The position numbers and the translations under genes were made by a program. DNA of 64,000 nt from Tretioscincus oriximinensis (lineage: Eukaryota; Chordata; Lepidosauria; Squamata; Gymnophthalmidae). Positions 21,547 to 34,318 of the stretch are shown here, in pieces; position 1 is the first letter of the stretch; every line of letters starts with the position of its first letter. Location: contig JAJVDF010000238.1 of the NCBI GenBank assembly GCA_022410635.1, forward strand, positions 1,617,078-1,681,077, in the 5' to 3' direction. The notes beneath the pieces are model-generated. The model saw only the letters and a list, made by a program, of their open reading frames with translations. It searched no databases and had not been told where the DNA came from.

Positions 21547-24087
21547 TATAAGATACAGTTCTCTGCTGCATTACAAATAATAGCATTTTGATGAATATTT
21601 ATCCAAGCAAAATGGATTAAACAGCATCAACCAAGACATCTTATTTAACTGAACCTGATATTCATTACTGAGAAACAGATTAGCGTAGCAGCTGAACTGT
21701 GAATTTAGCTTTCAAATCTTTCTTATGCCACGATGCTTAGCCTCTTCAATTCCTGTCCTATCTGCATTATGGGGATAATTATATTGTAATCTGTCTTACA
21801 AAGCTTACTGGTTGCTGAGTTAAAGCATATGGAGTAAATGAAAGCACACCATAATTTAGAAGTGTCCCCATTTTGTATAATTTTACTTTTAATTTCCATA
21901 ACGTGCTTTGTAANGCACAGACCAGTTTTTCTCTTTCTTCCCTGAAACATTCCAATTGAAAACTTGATCACCTGTTAAAANAGTTCCTTACCGGGCAATA
22001 TATTGGTGTGCATTGCCAGATGAGTAAAGTGATTAGCCAGTTTTCTTTTATCACATGTAGGGTTCGCAAAGGTCTGGCAACCGTGTGGATGTTGGACATC
22101 CGCAGGCCATGCAGAACTATGGCCATTATGCTACTGCAACTAGAGAGTTACTATACATCCTGGCAAAGCTCATTTAAGAGCTTTTCTGGCACCTCAGCAA
22201 CTTTCTTCAGCTGCAGCAATAATTATATTGAAATATTAGACTAGTGTGAATAAGACATGAAACCAGCTGTTGTCTCTCAACTACATGCATGTGTGAAGAG
22301 CCAGTACAGCCCCACATTTTCTTTCCCTGTCCCATCCTCAGCATACTTCTTTGTAACCATGTCCTCTAGATGTGGTATAGTTCATGTGCAGGTTTCCGCA
22401 ATCAGATCCTGGTCTCCCCTTTATTTTCCCTTTGGATGGACAGAGGACAGCTCCAAGTAATTTCTGAATCCTTTGTTGTTGTGTTCATCACAATCCTTTG
22501 TTGTTGTCTCTGTAGGTTGATTTCAGATGTAGTAGCTGACAGCTCAAATTATGACCTTTGTCCAGCAGCACCACATTCATACAGGGTATTATCAGGTCTA
22601 GGAGAGGAGCATCCAGGGTGGAGCGCTTTCCTACCCTATTCCACTGAAGCCCCTGCAGTTGTTCTGGATTGAAGAAACAGATGCCTGGTGGAGAGAAGAG
22701 AAGGACCTGACCCGTTGACTTTGTACTTTTCAGGTCAACAATTTCTGATTCTTTTTTATATCTACACTTGGCCATCTTTTATTCCATCTGAACCTTGTGG
22801 TGTTCCCTCAGAAACTCATAGTGTCCACCAATATGTTTTTGTTACTTTCTATGCTTGCATCATTATTTTTAATAACAGCATGAATATACAGTACCATGAA
22901 CATGTAGTTTCTTCATACATGACTGCTGCAATTCAGGCTCATCAGTCTGTCTTTTGCATTCCAGGATACCAAGGAACAGATTATTGCTCTGTTTTCTGTG
23001 ACACCTTGATGCATTTCAAAGGGCTATCATACATATCTTTATCCCTCTTTCCCCAAGATGAAGCATGTCAAATTCTCTGTTATTCTTCACAGAATTTTGA
23101 TTCTACTTCCCTGATAATTCTTATTTTGTTTCTGTCACTTCATCCTCCGAGTTTGCCAGCAAACTAGAATATTTTGCTATGTTCATAAATTCATGATTGG
23201 GTCAGTATAGGTGTTTACTTAAAGTTTACGGCATGTGGACACTAGTGTTATCACTCCACTTTTATTCAACTTTAAATCTCAAGAATGCACTTTGGAAGTC
23301 ACTTTTTCAAAGCCTGAACTGGAAAGAGTCCACTTGCAACAGTTTAGTGAAATGTTTAAAAAGTGATGTTTGCATTGCTAATGGTCTTCTCTGAATTGGA
23401 ACAAAATGAGAGACCAACTTTATTTTCTATCCTTATTCACTGCAAGAATTAGTGCCAAACACACATAGTCCTTTAAAACCTATGTGGCCTCTAGCAAGTA
23501 TGATGTGTGATTTTTGATGCAGATATATTTGCTGCTTGTAGCCGAAGCAAAGAAATCAAGTGTTTTGTTGTAGCATTCCAATTGTAGAACAAACAGGAGC
23601 TCTGGCTCCACAGATAATTCCTCTATTTGTTATCTGGAAAGGGGAAAAGAAGGAGCCTTCTCAGCCCTGCTCCCTCCTTTAGCAGTTTACATGTTAATTA
23701 GTTAATCTATGGTAAGAGCACACAGACCTACAGAGCATCAATTCAGTAGTGGAACAATGTTCAATTATCTGAGCTTAGGGAACAAGAAGCAGGCTGCTGG
23801 CACGTGGACATTACAATCCCAGCCAAATGGCTCCTTGAACTCACTTGGCTTGGAGTAGCAATGCTGCTTGGGGAGAATTTGAGACGTGTCAGCAATTTCC
23901 ATCGAGCCCCACCCCCACCCACAAGCTACCAACAACAGAACTGTCAAGCTTTAGGGCAACGTCACTTTCCAAACTGCTATGCAACAGTGAAGTCATTCTG
24001 AACAAAGTCACAACCGTCATTTAAGGGGGGCTGTTATAGCTTTCAGTCTGTGCTAGTTGAGGTTCTAATACTTTGGATTCTGTTTCC
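21547..24087. other. Intronic stretch with unassigned ORFs
   Basis: The longest frame here is 160 codons (22688-23167, +), rich in Phe, Ile and Ser with no motif or splice context that I recognise; overlapping frames exist on both strands. I see no LINE or SINE signature. It is treated as non-coding. Confidence 0.4.
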
Positions 24088-24196
24088 TTTTGCTTCAGAG
24101 TGCCTACGTGCAATTGGTGGGTCACTGGGTGAGACAGAATGTTGGACTAGATGGGCTGTGGCTCGATTCAGAAGAGCTCCTCCTGTCTTCTTAACA
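24088..24196 (+). mobile_element. CR1-clade LINE, extreme 3' end
   Basis: The sequence 'gtgcaattggtgggtcactg', then 'ttggactagatgggctgtgg', then a degenerate 'gattcagaagagctcctcct' is the CR1 3' terminus, strongly 5'-truncated. Confidence 0.8.
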
Positions 24197-24427
24197 TTCT
24201 CCATCCATTGGTTACAAGCTTGAGCAACACAGACTTCAGCCTTTCTGGGGTTTATGGATCNCTCATCATGGCTTCACCAGGAATAGGAAAAAGGGAAGCA
24301 TCTAACAAAGGGGCCAAACTAGAAATAGTGATTCACTTCTTATAAATATTTTCATCTAGTGCCCAATTATCCTGCTTTACAGAGGACGGTCCTCGATAAA
24401 GTACTATCAGAGAGCTGATTGGGAAAT

Positions 24428-24590
24428 ATTTATTTGCATTTCTATATCACCCTATAGCTGAAGGCCTCAGGGCAAGTTAACATTAAAAACAGAATAACAT
24501 TTTAAAACAGTGCCCGAAAGTAGGGAAGGGAGACTGTTTTTTCAACCAAATGCCAGGTTAAAGAGATATTTGAGCAGGTATAATCATGTT
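24428..24590 (-). mobile_element. L2-type LINE tail
   Basis: Plus-strand text 'atttctatatcaccctatag' followed by 'ctgaaggcctcagggcaagt' is the complement of the L2-type tail, with more 3' UTR-like sequence to about 24590. It lies directly upstream of an L2 piece in the opposite orientation (24655-25030). Confidence 0.65.
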
Positions 24591-24654
24591 AAAGTGTATT
24601 TAAGAGATGGAATTTAAATTTCCTTTTAAATTTTAGGAAGTAATTTCAAGCTGT

Positions 24655-25030
24655 GTCATTATCTATGACCTGGTGTGTCCCAAATATCTGAAGGAAAGCC
24701 TTCTCCCATATTAACCTGCCCATGTCTCGAGACCTGCAAGGGAGATCCTCTGGTTGTACCATCACTCTCAGTAGCAAAGGAGGTGGGAACCTGGGACAGA
24801 TTATGGAATTGTCTCCTCCTTGAGGTGTCTCAAGCTTCCTCGTTGCAAACCTTTAGAAATTCATTGAAAATGAACCTCTTTGCACTAGTTTTTTTTCTAA
24901 AGAGATGGCTTTCCCTCCCCACATTCAGACATTGTTGTTTTTAATGCGTTCTATTTTAATACTCTGGGTTTTTTTGCTCTTACCTGCCCTTTGGATATAG
25001 GGTGGAAAAAAGTGTGTTTGCATGTATGTA
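24655..25030 (+). mobile_element. L2-clade LINE, 3' end
   Basis: The segment carries decayed L2 ORF2 C-terminal coding: a block like 'acctgggacagattatggaa' 'ttgtctcctccttgaggtgt' reads as the W-N-x-L-P-x-E motif region and 'gaacctctttgcact' as the final K-x-x-L-F motif. A tail 'tacctgccctttggatatag' 'ggtgg' ends it. It parallels 53768-54284. Confidence 0.7.
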
Positions 25031-26865
25031 CGTATAGATATTGAATGCCACTGGAGAGTGCATTTAAACAATTCTGTTCCCAAGAGGATCCCAGGAAGTT
25101 TCACCCATATGGGAAGTCAAAATAACTCTTGGGGCAATTTTGGGGCCGAAAATAAACAGATTAATTGAAAAGAATTGGCAGGATATACTGAAAGCAGACA
25201 TTGATCTTGAGGACAAGGAAATCCTCTATNGAGAAATCAAACAGTTGTCAAAGTGTATTATTGGAATGCAGCTTGCTCTGTGTGTATCTGTGTGTTTTTG
25301 GCTCTTGGAAGTCTGACGACAGGGGTTCTTTCTTTGGTTATATCTGTTAAGTCTGTTAGAGATGTTGTGTCTATAAACTTGCATCTTATTAAATGTTTTT
25401 CTTTTTCACTATAATGTTTGAGTGGCTGATTTTTTAATCTGGTTCATAAAAAGATTGCTTGAAAGGATTTTCTCTGCAGCTCAGAAATTCATATGCAGTG
25501 ACATCTTCACAAAACCTACTTTGCGTGAACTGAATTTAAGTAGTCCACAATTATTGCTGAGGTGTGTTTTTATGTCTGCATGCTTTGGTTTGTTAGTATT
25601 TAGCTTTTTATCTCACTCAGTAATGGATTTATGGATGGATGGGTGGATATGCATGATATGAAACATCAATAAAAAATCAAAACAAACAAACCCTTATCAG
25701 CATGGTTTTAAGCTATGCTCTTTTCCCAACTTACCAAAAATGGCTGGTTTTCTGGTTCAAAATGGGCTTGGATAGAATTCTATCAGACTTTGGATGCTTT
25801 TCCTCTTTATGGAGGGCTTTGGTTCTCATGTTCTTAACTTCCATGCAGATATAAATAAATTGTAGCCTGATTTTAAAGCCAANATTTAATGTTTTAATAT
25901 GTGAAATCTATGTAAGAAAAGTCTCTTTCCAAATCATCAAAGTGAGAGACTGCACTTTTAATGGACAAGCTGTTGTCCAGGTGGCAGAGTAAAAGCATTG
26001 GGAAAGTGAAAAAAATAGCTTGCTTCTTAAGGCAGTATTATGCAGCCCCCTCTGGATATTATGCTAACACCCTAGAACTGTGCAATCTCTATTTTAAGTA
26101 AATTTGCGTGTTGGCCTTTCCACAATTTGAATGTTGGGTGGTTTTGTCAAGGAGTGCATCCTGGACAAAGCCTTGNGTTGATGAACCCACATTTTACACC
26201 TTGTCTGGGTGCTACTGATTATCTGCTTGTAGGCATTCCTGTCTTATTAATTTACAGTTCATATTCTAACACCACTACTGTACTTGCTTTCTGTCAATCA
26301 GGAGCTATATGGAGATCTTCCCTATTAGCAGTTTGTGGGCCACTCTGTTCTGTGTGAAAGAATTTTGGCAGTCAAGTTAAATGGACGTTGAGCTGATTTG
26401 TCGGACTGAAAAGTGGAGAAAATTAAACATTAAGCAATTAAACAATTTAAGTGCAAATGTTGTCATTTTCCTGCCATTCTTGTCATGTTCCTCCCTGTTG
26501 CCTGGCAACAGATCCTGCTAGAGACCTTCCCAGGAAATGATTACTCCCACAGTCCAACAGTTCATGATTGCCCACTTAGTCAAAATATATTTTGGTGGCT
26601 GAAGTAGCAATTCCCAGTGGAACCCTTCATGGCAGTAAAGATTTAATTAAAAAGTGTGGACTGGAACAATTGCTTTGCAATCCTACTAAAATGTATCACC
26701 TTTGACAGGACAAAATCCTGGGTGTGGGCNCAGTTCTCTGCTAAAAATTCATTGCACTTGTCATGTGGTGAAATAATAGCATGAACAGACTTTAAAGGTA
26801 TAAAGATTGAAAAGAAATATTACGCCTGTTAAAAACTTTAATTCTAAAAATGCCTTCAGTATTAT
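25031..26865. other. Intronic stretch, no recognised element
   Basis: AT-rich, with A-rich ends such as 'caataaaaaatcaaaacaaa' near 25667 that may mark an unrecognised retroelement tail. Small ORFs at 25422-25661 and 26127-26357 show no known domain. Confidence 0.45.
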
Positions 26866-27209
26866 ACAGGTAGTCCCCAACTTTGCGAGCTGACTTTGAC
26901 TAAAGTAGGCTGACCAAATGACCCCTTTTGGGGGAAGTTGAAAATCCAGTTTTGGGGTGCCTCCCAGTTTTTTCAAAGAATTTTTTTTTCAAAAAAAGAT
27001 TTTTTTAATTTTTTTTTCCTCAGAAAAGACCAGGAGGCACCCCAAAAACGGGTTTTCAAATCCCCCCCCCCTGCCCCAAAAAAGGGGTCATTTGGTCAGT
27101 CTAACTAAATTGTAAAGAGGGAACTTGTAAAGTGGGAACATACAGGATTTGTTTTTCCAATAAAAATGTTACATTGTAAAATGAGAGCCTGTAAAGCAAG
27201 GTCTACCTA
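26866..27209. mobile_element. DNA transposon (ACAGGTAGTCCCC ends) interrupted by a nested hAT MITE
   Basis: The outer element begins 'acaggtagtccccaactttg' and ends 'ttacaggctc...aggtagacct' in complement ('gtaaagcaaggtctacctat' on plus), giving imperfect terminal inverted repeats of about 25 bases. Its interior is cut by the TAGGCTGACC element at 26906-27103; without that insertion it would be about 150 bp. Starts of this type are common in squamate MITEs as I recall. The target duplication is not clear. Confidence 0.6.
26906..27103. mobile_element. hAT-like MITE (TAGGCTGACC...GGTCAGTCTA), copy 2, nested
   Basis: A foldback element of about 198 bp: 'taggctgaccaaatgacccc' at the left pairs with 'ggggtcatttggtcagtcta' at the right, and both arms carry the 'ttttggggtgcctccc' block and A/T-rich centre of copy 1. 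The flanking sequences share ACTAAA but not a perfect 8-bp duplication. It lies inside another transposon, so it inserted later. Confidence 0.8.
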
Positions 27210-29691
27210 TATTGGAAAGGGNTTTTTTCTTTTATTTAATGTTTTCTTTTTCAGACTTTTGTTATTTTTACAGATTATGAAAATAACACTTGAAAAAAAC
27301 TAGAATTAAGCATATTAAAAAACTAGAATTAAGTATTTAAAGAAATAGGATGAGGATGTTTTTGGTAAATAAAAATGCTAAATAGAATCTGAGCTGCCTT
27401 CAGTTTTCAGCTGCCTTGGGATCCTTTGTTTGAAATGTTAGATGAACATTTCATAAAGTATTACATTATATATATTTTTCCTTTGTCCCATCCTACATGT
27501 GACCTCCATAATTAAAAAGGAGCAATTTCTAAAAGCTATTTTAGAGCTAATGTTTTCATGATGTTTTCCTTTATATATTACAGTACATATAGATGACACT
27601 TAGTATTCATGATCACAGAAATGAGATCAGTCAAGTATGAAATAAAAAATGACAAGACAAGCACTTAAGTCCTTCAGAATTACCTTTAGTTTTGTGTTTC
27701 ATGTGTGCACAGTATTATATAATACTAAAGGAACACAAAGAAAATCTGAAGAAAATTAAAGCTTTAGAGAAAATATAGTCCAGCAATCCTACAAAAAGAG
27801 CAACTATAACATTGGCAGCCATGTGCTTGCCTTTTACTCTCTGCATCAGCTGTTTTGAAGATGGGATAAATGCCATCCTCATAATGTTTCAGTCGGAAAC
27901 AGCACCTCCACCAACGGTTTGGGATTTTTTTCCCATAGAAAGTCGTAACACTGACCCCACTGTTTCTCCTTGAAGCATTTCCCAGGAAAGGAGAAAAAAG
28001 AGGTAGGAAATGGCAAATTCCCATTTAGGGTGGAAGTGTGAGATTTTCTTTGAAAGCCATCATTTTCATAATTTAACATTTTTGAATCAAATTATAGTGG
28101 TGTCTCTGCTTAAGCAAGCTAGAATATCCATTTGGAAGTATGGGTAATGGAAACACTTAAAAAACAGAGAAACAGTTCTGTCCTCTGTCTGTTTATCTGC
28201 CTACCCATTTTGTCTAGCTATCCATTTATTGCTTTAGTAAAGACAAATGAATCAACATTTTTGTTCTTGATATTGTGATACAACAATAATTGTACTTCTA
28301 TCATAATTAAATGCTTTATTCTGTGATTAGCAACCTGTCCCAGGCTGTCTTGGAATGGCCTATTCTATGCTAACCTTTACGGGGAGCTCCAAAGGCTAGG
28401 CTACCTATAGAACTGGTGCAGGAATTGCCTGGGCCACAGAAGTTGGAAGAGCCTATCTCAGCAGTATACTCTGTTGTTGTAGGGTTCATAGCATGTCAAA
28501 AATCACACCATGGAACAACTCAACTTATATACAACAACTTGCACACACCTACGTACATACAACTTCAATGTTCTCCCTGGACCTAGGGAGAACACAACTT
28601 GCATACACAAACAGGCTGACTAGAAAGCCAATTAGTCACCAGCTCATCCATGGAAACCCTCTGCTCTGCTAATCTATTACAGTTGTAGCTTCTCAGATCT
28701 ATTGGATTTCTTGCCAGTCCCCAGTGAAAAAAGGTGGCTCAGAATTCACATGGTATAGACTCCATCCCTGACAATTGCACAACTAAAATGGATCATCTGT
28801 AATCTAGATGAGCACATTACAAATGCCATTGAACCTACTGTTCAGGCATAGATAAGTAGTGTAGTGGTGGACCTTTTATCATATTTTCTATCTATTAACT
28901 GGGCTAGGGCACCATTCTAGTCTAGTTCATGCTCCATTGGGTAGGCAGTTTATGCCCCTAGGGATGGAGAAATAATAGGCCTTTTCTGAGGCTGGGCACA
29001 AGAATACCTTATGCAAATAAGCAATATTGTAATATAGAAAAGGCCATTTCTATTGGCTCTAGGTGGAGAGAAACTGAAATCTTTTATGTAAGGCTTTTTG
29101 CATTGGCTCATGACAACAATTAGAAAGATGAAAGTCATTGTGGTGGCTGGCCACTGTCATAGATTAAAATCAGTTATAAAGTCTCCTTTCATAGAGGAGC
29201 TGCCAACAAATCAAAAAGCTCCANGCAGCTTTTTTAATTGGCAAAAGGGGTTGCCAATCCCTGAACCAATGGGAGGGTTGCCTAGGACGGGCTACAATCT
29301 CTCTCTCAGTTTCGGTAGAGGTGTCATTTTGTATTGACATTCAACTTGCAGACTGAGAGAGAGGCCAGTAAATGCCTGAATGTGCCTCCTTCCAGCCAAT
29401 TTCCTAAGTTTGGCGAGGCTGGAGGTGCCTGCGCTCCCCCCAGCTCCAAACTGCACCAGCTGCCACTGGTCATTAATGAAAGTATTTTGCAAGGTTGTGT
29501 CTTGTCATATCATATTTATCCAAACCCTTACAATCCAGTTTTACATATGTATTGGTGTTGCTATATATACAGCCTGCTGCTTTAACAACCTTTTTTGTGT
29601 GTGTATGTGTGTGTGTGAATGGCTTATGATCTTGATCTTGAAGCCCACATCACACCTTAGTTCTTCAAGGCTGTCTTCTTTCACAAAGGTT
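27210..29691. other. Intronic stretch, no recognised element
   Basis: AT-rich to 28320. Around 28500-28610 there is a short hairpin 'gttctccct'/'agggagaac' between two 'acaacttgca' words. From 29230 to 29480 the GC content rises and small overlapping ORFs occur, without a recognised product. A (TG)n run is near 29597-29620. Confidence 0.45.
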
Positions 29692-29773
29692 TTGAAGAAG
29701 TAGATTTGTTTATGAAAGCTCATGCTTAACTTTCTCCTGTTAGTCTCCAAGTACTACAAAGCCCCCTTGCTGG
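29692..29773 (+). mobile_element. Hammerhead-like repeat (Penelope-like?), divergent copy
   Basis: The order 'ttgaagaagtagatttg' 'tttatgaaagctcatgctta' 'ctcctgttagtctcc' 'cccccttgctgg' matches the family. Unlike most copies it keeps a T after the short third stem ('gctcatgctt'), the base expected next to a hammerhead cleavage site, although its first base is changed. Confidence 0.65.
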
Positions 29774-31856
29774 ATCTTCTCTTTCCAAATGGAAGTTAAA
29801 TTTATTTCTTTGAAAACTTTTTCCTATAAAAACTAAGATCTTATTTGGGAGAGTAGGAACAGAAAAACTGATTGTTATTTTTCTATGGCCGATGAACCCT
29901 TAACCATGTTTTGATATTCATCGGCTAACATCTGGAATTTATAGTAAGAATATTAATCTTTTTTAAATATGTCCAAACTATTTTCCCATCACTGATGTGT
30001 AAACAAACCCATCCAACAAGCAAACCAATGTGGNTAAAAAGAACTAAGCCATTGTCCTCTCGGGCAACCCCATATGCAATAGTCTGCAATAGTCCAATTT
30101 AGAAGTTACCAAACATCAGTTAAGATGGTCTAAGCATTTCAGTGCTATTACTAGATCTAGAACTGGATTGAAATTAGGTTAGATATATTTCCTGTAGCTG
30201 AGTCACCAACAATCAATTATTTACATGTTTCTGCAAATGTCTGCTTTTGTTTATAAGATTATAAACAAAGAGTAGGATTATAAGAAAAAAGCAGGAGAGG
30301 AATAATGTGTGTGTTTGGGGACCCTATGGGAGAAATGTTAGGGATATAAAATCTGTATCCAACACCTGANATCTATTAACAGATGATAAAATATCCCAGT
30401 CACCAAGTATGACAGGTAAATGCACATTAGAGTGCAAGAAACCATTTTTATTTTTATTTTTGTATTAGCAGAGGATTTATTTGACCTTCTGGGTTTTAAC
30501 CAGTGCTTTTCTTTGAATGGCGATCTCCCCCTTATTCCAACTGCCATGCATTTTAGTTCTTAGGAAGACAGGAAAAAGATCTCTGAATAGTTGGTCTTTA
30601 ATCAGAGAAACTGTATCAGTCAGTCTTTGTTGGCCAAGCTTGCCAGAGTTCAAAAATCAGAATAGATAACAGATGTTTCTTTCACATTATAGCAGGAAGC
30701 AAGCCCAGATCTGCTTGCACCAATGTAGTTTATATACAGTATATATATCTGCTGGCAGTATAATGACCCTTAGTTCAGAGGCAGCCATGTGACATGTATA
30801 TTTGTGGTTGTTGAAGCTGCAGGCAGTCTCACAGCCTTTGGAACAATTTCACAGAGTGACCACCCCTTTTCAGAAGGCTTCTTGTTTGAAAAAACCCTTG
30901 AAAGGTTTCATGTTCCAAAACGTGCTGCTGACATTGTAGTTGTTATTTGCTTTGGGGGTTCCTCTCATCCTTTCTTCATGCAGTAAGTGAGTCTGTAATA
31001 ATAAAAAAGCACCTTCAAGATCGCTCAAAGACAGCCATAAGGTGTGATTGTTCACACATCAGTGTGTCTCAATCTCACAAGCATTTTGTGCTAAAAAAAT
31101 TAGAAGGAAAGGATTCCACACATTGTCTCTCCAAGCTGCCCCTTTTGATAAGTCTCAGCACAGCCTGAGAAGGAATTCAGTATCTTGCAGGTATAGGTAC
31201 CAGCAGAAACTCAGAGGCCATCACAAGACATCTTAATGATGACCCCAGCATTAGGAGGTGGTGACTTCATTAACAGACATTATTTTGAATAATATTTATA
31301 TGCTCCTTGCACAGGAAGAAGTTAGCTTCTTCTGGGAGCTAAAGATATGATTGACCAACAACAACGATCGTTCTGTAAAGGTAGCACTTTCACTATAACT
31401 AAACTGAACTTTCATTAGAACTTGATCTCTCATTCTTCCACCACCCACCAACCCTCGCATGTTTCTGGTGCATTGAAGTTATTTCCCTGACAGGGAATCT
31501 TCTCTTTCCACCCTTAAAAGCTCTTGATGTATTTCATCTTCTGAAATGAACTAGCTGCCTTTTTCATCTTAAAGAAGATTTTAAAATTCTTTGAAGTCTT
31601 TTTAGGGGGTGGGGGAACTGCATTCAACTAGAGGTCATAAGGGGTTATCAAATAAGAATTTATAACTTCATCCTACCTCAGGATTTTCCTTTCATTCTTC
31701 TTAAATGTCAGAATGCATTAAACTAGGAGAGGAGGAAGGTGCCTGTTACATTGGCTAAAAGAACCATCATGTGTCTCAAGAAGACTGGGCAAATCTTGCT
31801 TTGCCAAGTCATTGACTGCCTTAGGGAAGTTACTATATCACAACCTGACCTTCTCC
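29774..31856. other. Intronic stretch, no recognised element
   Basis: No repeat family recognised. Small overlapping ORFs near 30790-31240 show no known domain. A (TA)n run is near 30730-30748. Confidence 0.5.
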
Positions 31857-31965
31857 AATTTATTATTAATTTATTTTATTTATAATATTTGTATTTCGCC
31901 CTCAACTGGAAGTCCCAGGGCAAGTTACAACATATGATAAAGTACAGATACATAAGAGGACCCCT
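31857..31965 (-). mobile_element. L2-type LINE tail
   Basis: 'attattaatttattttattt' followed by 'gtatttcgccctcaactgga' 'agtcccagggcaagtt' is the complement of an L2-type tail with its A/T-rich terminal repeats. Confidence 0.65.
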
Positions 31966-31999
31966 GTTTGATTTAGCTAATTAAGCAACCTGTCTCACA

Positions 32000-32225
32000 C
32001 AGTTGCCAGTGGTTGGAGTTCCTTGCGTTTGGAGTCTCGAACTCTTGTCTGTTAATCTCCTGATTTGATTCCACACTCGTACATGAAGCTAGTTGGGTGA
32101 CCTTGGACTAGCCGCAGTGCTTTGGAGCTCTCTCAGGTCCCACCTTTTTCACAAGGTATCTGTTGTGAAGTCACTTTCAATCTTTCTCTATTATGAAAAG
32201 TGGAGTATAAACATCAACTCTTTTT
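32000..32225 (+). mobile_element. tRNA-derived SINE, decayed
   Basis: The block 'tctcctgatttgattccaca' (B-box region), 'agttgggtgaccttggacta', 'gagctctctcaggtcccacc' and 'gaaaagtggagtataaacat' 'caactc' follows head-to-tail order of the SINE. The A box is not clear, and a TTC tail is nearly absent. Confidence 0.7.
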
Positions 32226-32389
32226 CTGTACTGGGCATCATATTATTTCTCAGGGGCCATCCATGTGCTGGATGCAGACTAAATAAGACTCATCCTGGCC
32301 CTTTTAATCTGCAGTAGCATGTGGACGACATGACCCTATTGCGAGATATGATCTTGAGTTAGGCATGGTGTAGAAAAGGCTAGCGACAC

Positions 32390-32620
32390 AGCAATTGTTC
32401 CTGGGCATCTCACACAGAAGATAAAGGGCAAATGCTCACCTGCTTTCAATTCCCTGAAGCTAGCCTTTAGAGACATCTTGGCTCCCAATCTTAAAGGTAG
32501 TACTTAGGCATCAATCTTACTAGCTGCGTATGCCCTTCATGAATCTGTCAAATCTTATCTTAAAGTTATCTAGACTAGTTAATGTCACCACCTCTAATTG
32601 ATCAATAACACATTATGTAT
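32390..32620 (-). mobile_element. CR1-clade LINE, 3' end, decayed
   Basis: 'caattgttcctgggcatctc', 'gctcacctgctttcaattcc' and 'cttatcttaaagttatctag' are the complement of the CR1 3' UTR and last codons, as in the copy at 6437-6740. Confidence 0.7.
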
Positions 32621-34113
32621 CAAGAGGTCAAAATGATCTTCTGCTTTGTTTTTGGACACTAATGGACTTTAATAATGTCCAGACACGCACAAGAAAATGC
32701 AGAAAGTGTTGAAATCTACCAGTGTACTTGGACCATAGGGAACCTATTTCAGTATAATGTTTGTTACACAGATGGTTGAGGTATTTTGAAGCTAGATACT
32801 TTCATTTGTGGGTCTCAGAGCTTTAAAATGTTTGCTTCAAAATTTGCACAAGTTTCAAANCTGTAAAGGAGGGGCAAAGTCCACTTTAGGAAACCTCACG
32901 ATCTGAATGAGCTAGTTGTCTAGATTGTGAAAAGTAAATGTAAAAGAGCTTCAAGAAATAACATTCGCTGGAGTATCATTGCCTCTTATTTCTCCATTGT
33001 TGGCCCATTCATGCTATCAGTTAAAATGAATTCATTCATTCATTCATTTATATTTATAGGTCTCACGTCGGAGAACAGTAAAATATCAACACAAAATCAA
33101 CAAATTAAAAACAGTATGAACACAATATCTAAAAGTGGGCTCCATTGGCCTAAAGACTGCAAATTGCTTTATCCTNCTTTAGTTAGTGTGCTTGAAACAT
33201 AGTCTACAAAAGCATTGAAAGAGAAAAATATGTGCACCTTTGCAATTGATCTTTGACAATGAAAAAAATTAATTGAATCTTATGTTGGTTTCACTAGTAG
33301 TCAAGTTCATCTTTTTTGATTGAACACAAAAAGGACAACGTGCAGTTTTCTCTAGATACTTACCAACTTTAGACTTTAACTTCATTGTGCTGGTGCATGA
33401 ACCTTCAGACAACAACTTTCCTGATTTCATTGTACTCCAGTATACCATCTGATGCCACTGAACACAATTTCTAACCAAAGCCAGCCAAAAAGAACTGAAT
33501 GTCAACAACCCTCCCTAGGTTGCTGGGTGGTGGTGGGTTGCCAATACTCTCGGTTGCTAACATTCATCTACCTCCTACTGTCTGTCTACATTTGACATAA
33601 GAAATTTTATTGTAGATTTGGAGAATAAGGTTCATCTAAAGTAGACTTATCTAAAGCCAGTGGCTCAGAATTGCACAGCTAGAGTTGCAGTCCAAAGCTT
33701 ATTTTATACAAGAGCAAATATTAATTTGCAAGAAAGACAGTTATTTATACAGTGTATTTGAACATTGCCCTGGTCGCTTTGCATACTACATTAGCCAGCT
33801 TCAGCTGCAGTTTTAGCAGTGCAGAAGTGAATGCAAAAAAAATAATAAAGAGAAAGGGGAACCAGGCCAGATAAAACTATACCAAGTAGTGCCTTACCAT
33901 TTGTCCACCATCTTTTTTATTATTAGTACTAGTGAAATAAATATGAAAAAATTTATTGGAAAGCTGTAATTTATAAAACAGCAGATGGCCAGAAGCAAAA
34001 CAGTAAATTAACCAAAAAGGTGATAGGATGTTTGTTGAGAGTAAAAAGAAGCAAATACATTGACACCGATAATCATTATTAATATAGCCAGTATGTTATA
34101 TTCTATTATTATT
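32621..34113. other. Intronic stretch with one L2-type tail trace
   Basis: At about 33030-33125 an (ATTC)n run and 'tatttataggtctcacgtcg' suggest a minus-strand L2-type tail. The rest is AT-rich without recognised features. Confidence 0.45.
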
Positions 34114-34318
34114 CAGCAAAGGAGCTAGCAGCACTTTGAGACTAACTTGAGAAAAGTGGGTGGCATAAGTTTTCATAGGCACATCTACTTCTTCAGGTGC
34201 ATCTGAAGAAGTAGACGTGTCTACGAAAGCTTATGCCACCCACTTTTCTCAAGTTAGTCTCAAAGTGCTGCTAGCTCCTTTGCTGGACTTTCTACTAGAC
34301 TAACACGGCTATTTCTCT
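34114..34318 (+). mobile_element. Hammerhead-like foldback repeat, copy A
   Basis: Two 83-base arms (34114-34196 and 34203-34285) are near-perfect inverted repeats around a six-base spacer, followed by a unique end 'ttctactagactaacacggc' 'tatttctct'. The right arm carries CTGAAGA, a self-complementary GTAGA/TCTAC stem, GAAA and a short GC/GC stem (34203-34237), the layout of a hammerhead core. Such cores have been reported in Penelope-like retroelement terminal repeats. No reverse transcriptase is present here. Confidence 0.75.

Noticed and set aside
22688..23167. 160-codon frame (+) as a gene
   Set aside because: Hydrophobic, unstructured composition and no recognised family; plausible chance ORF in T-rich DNA.
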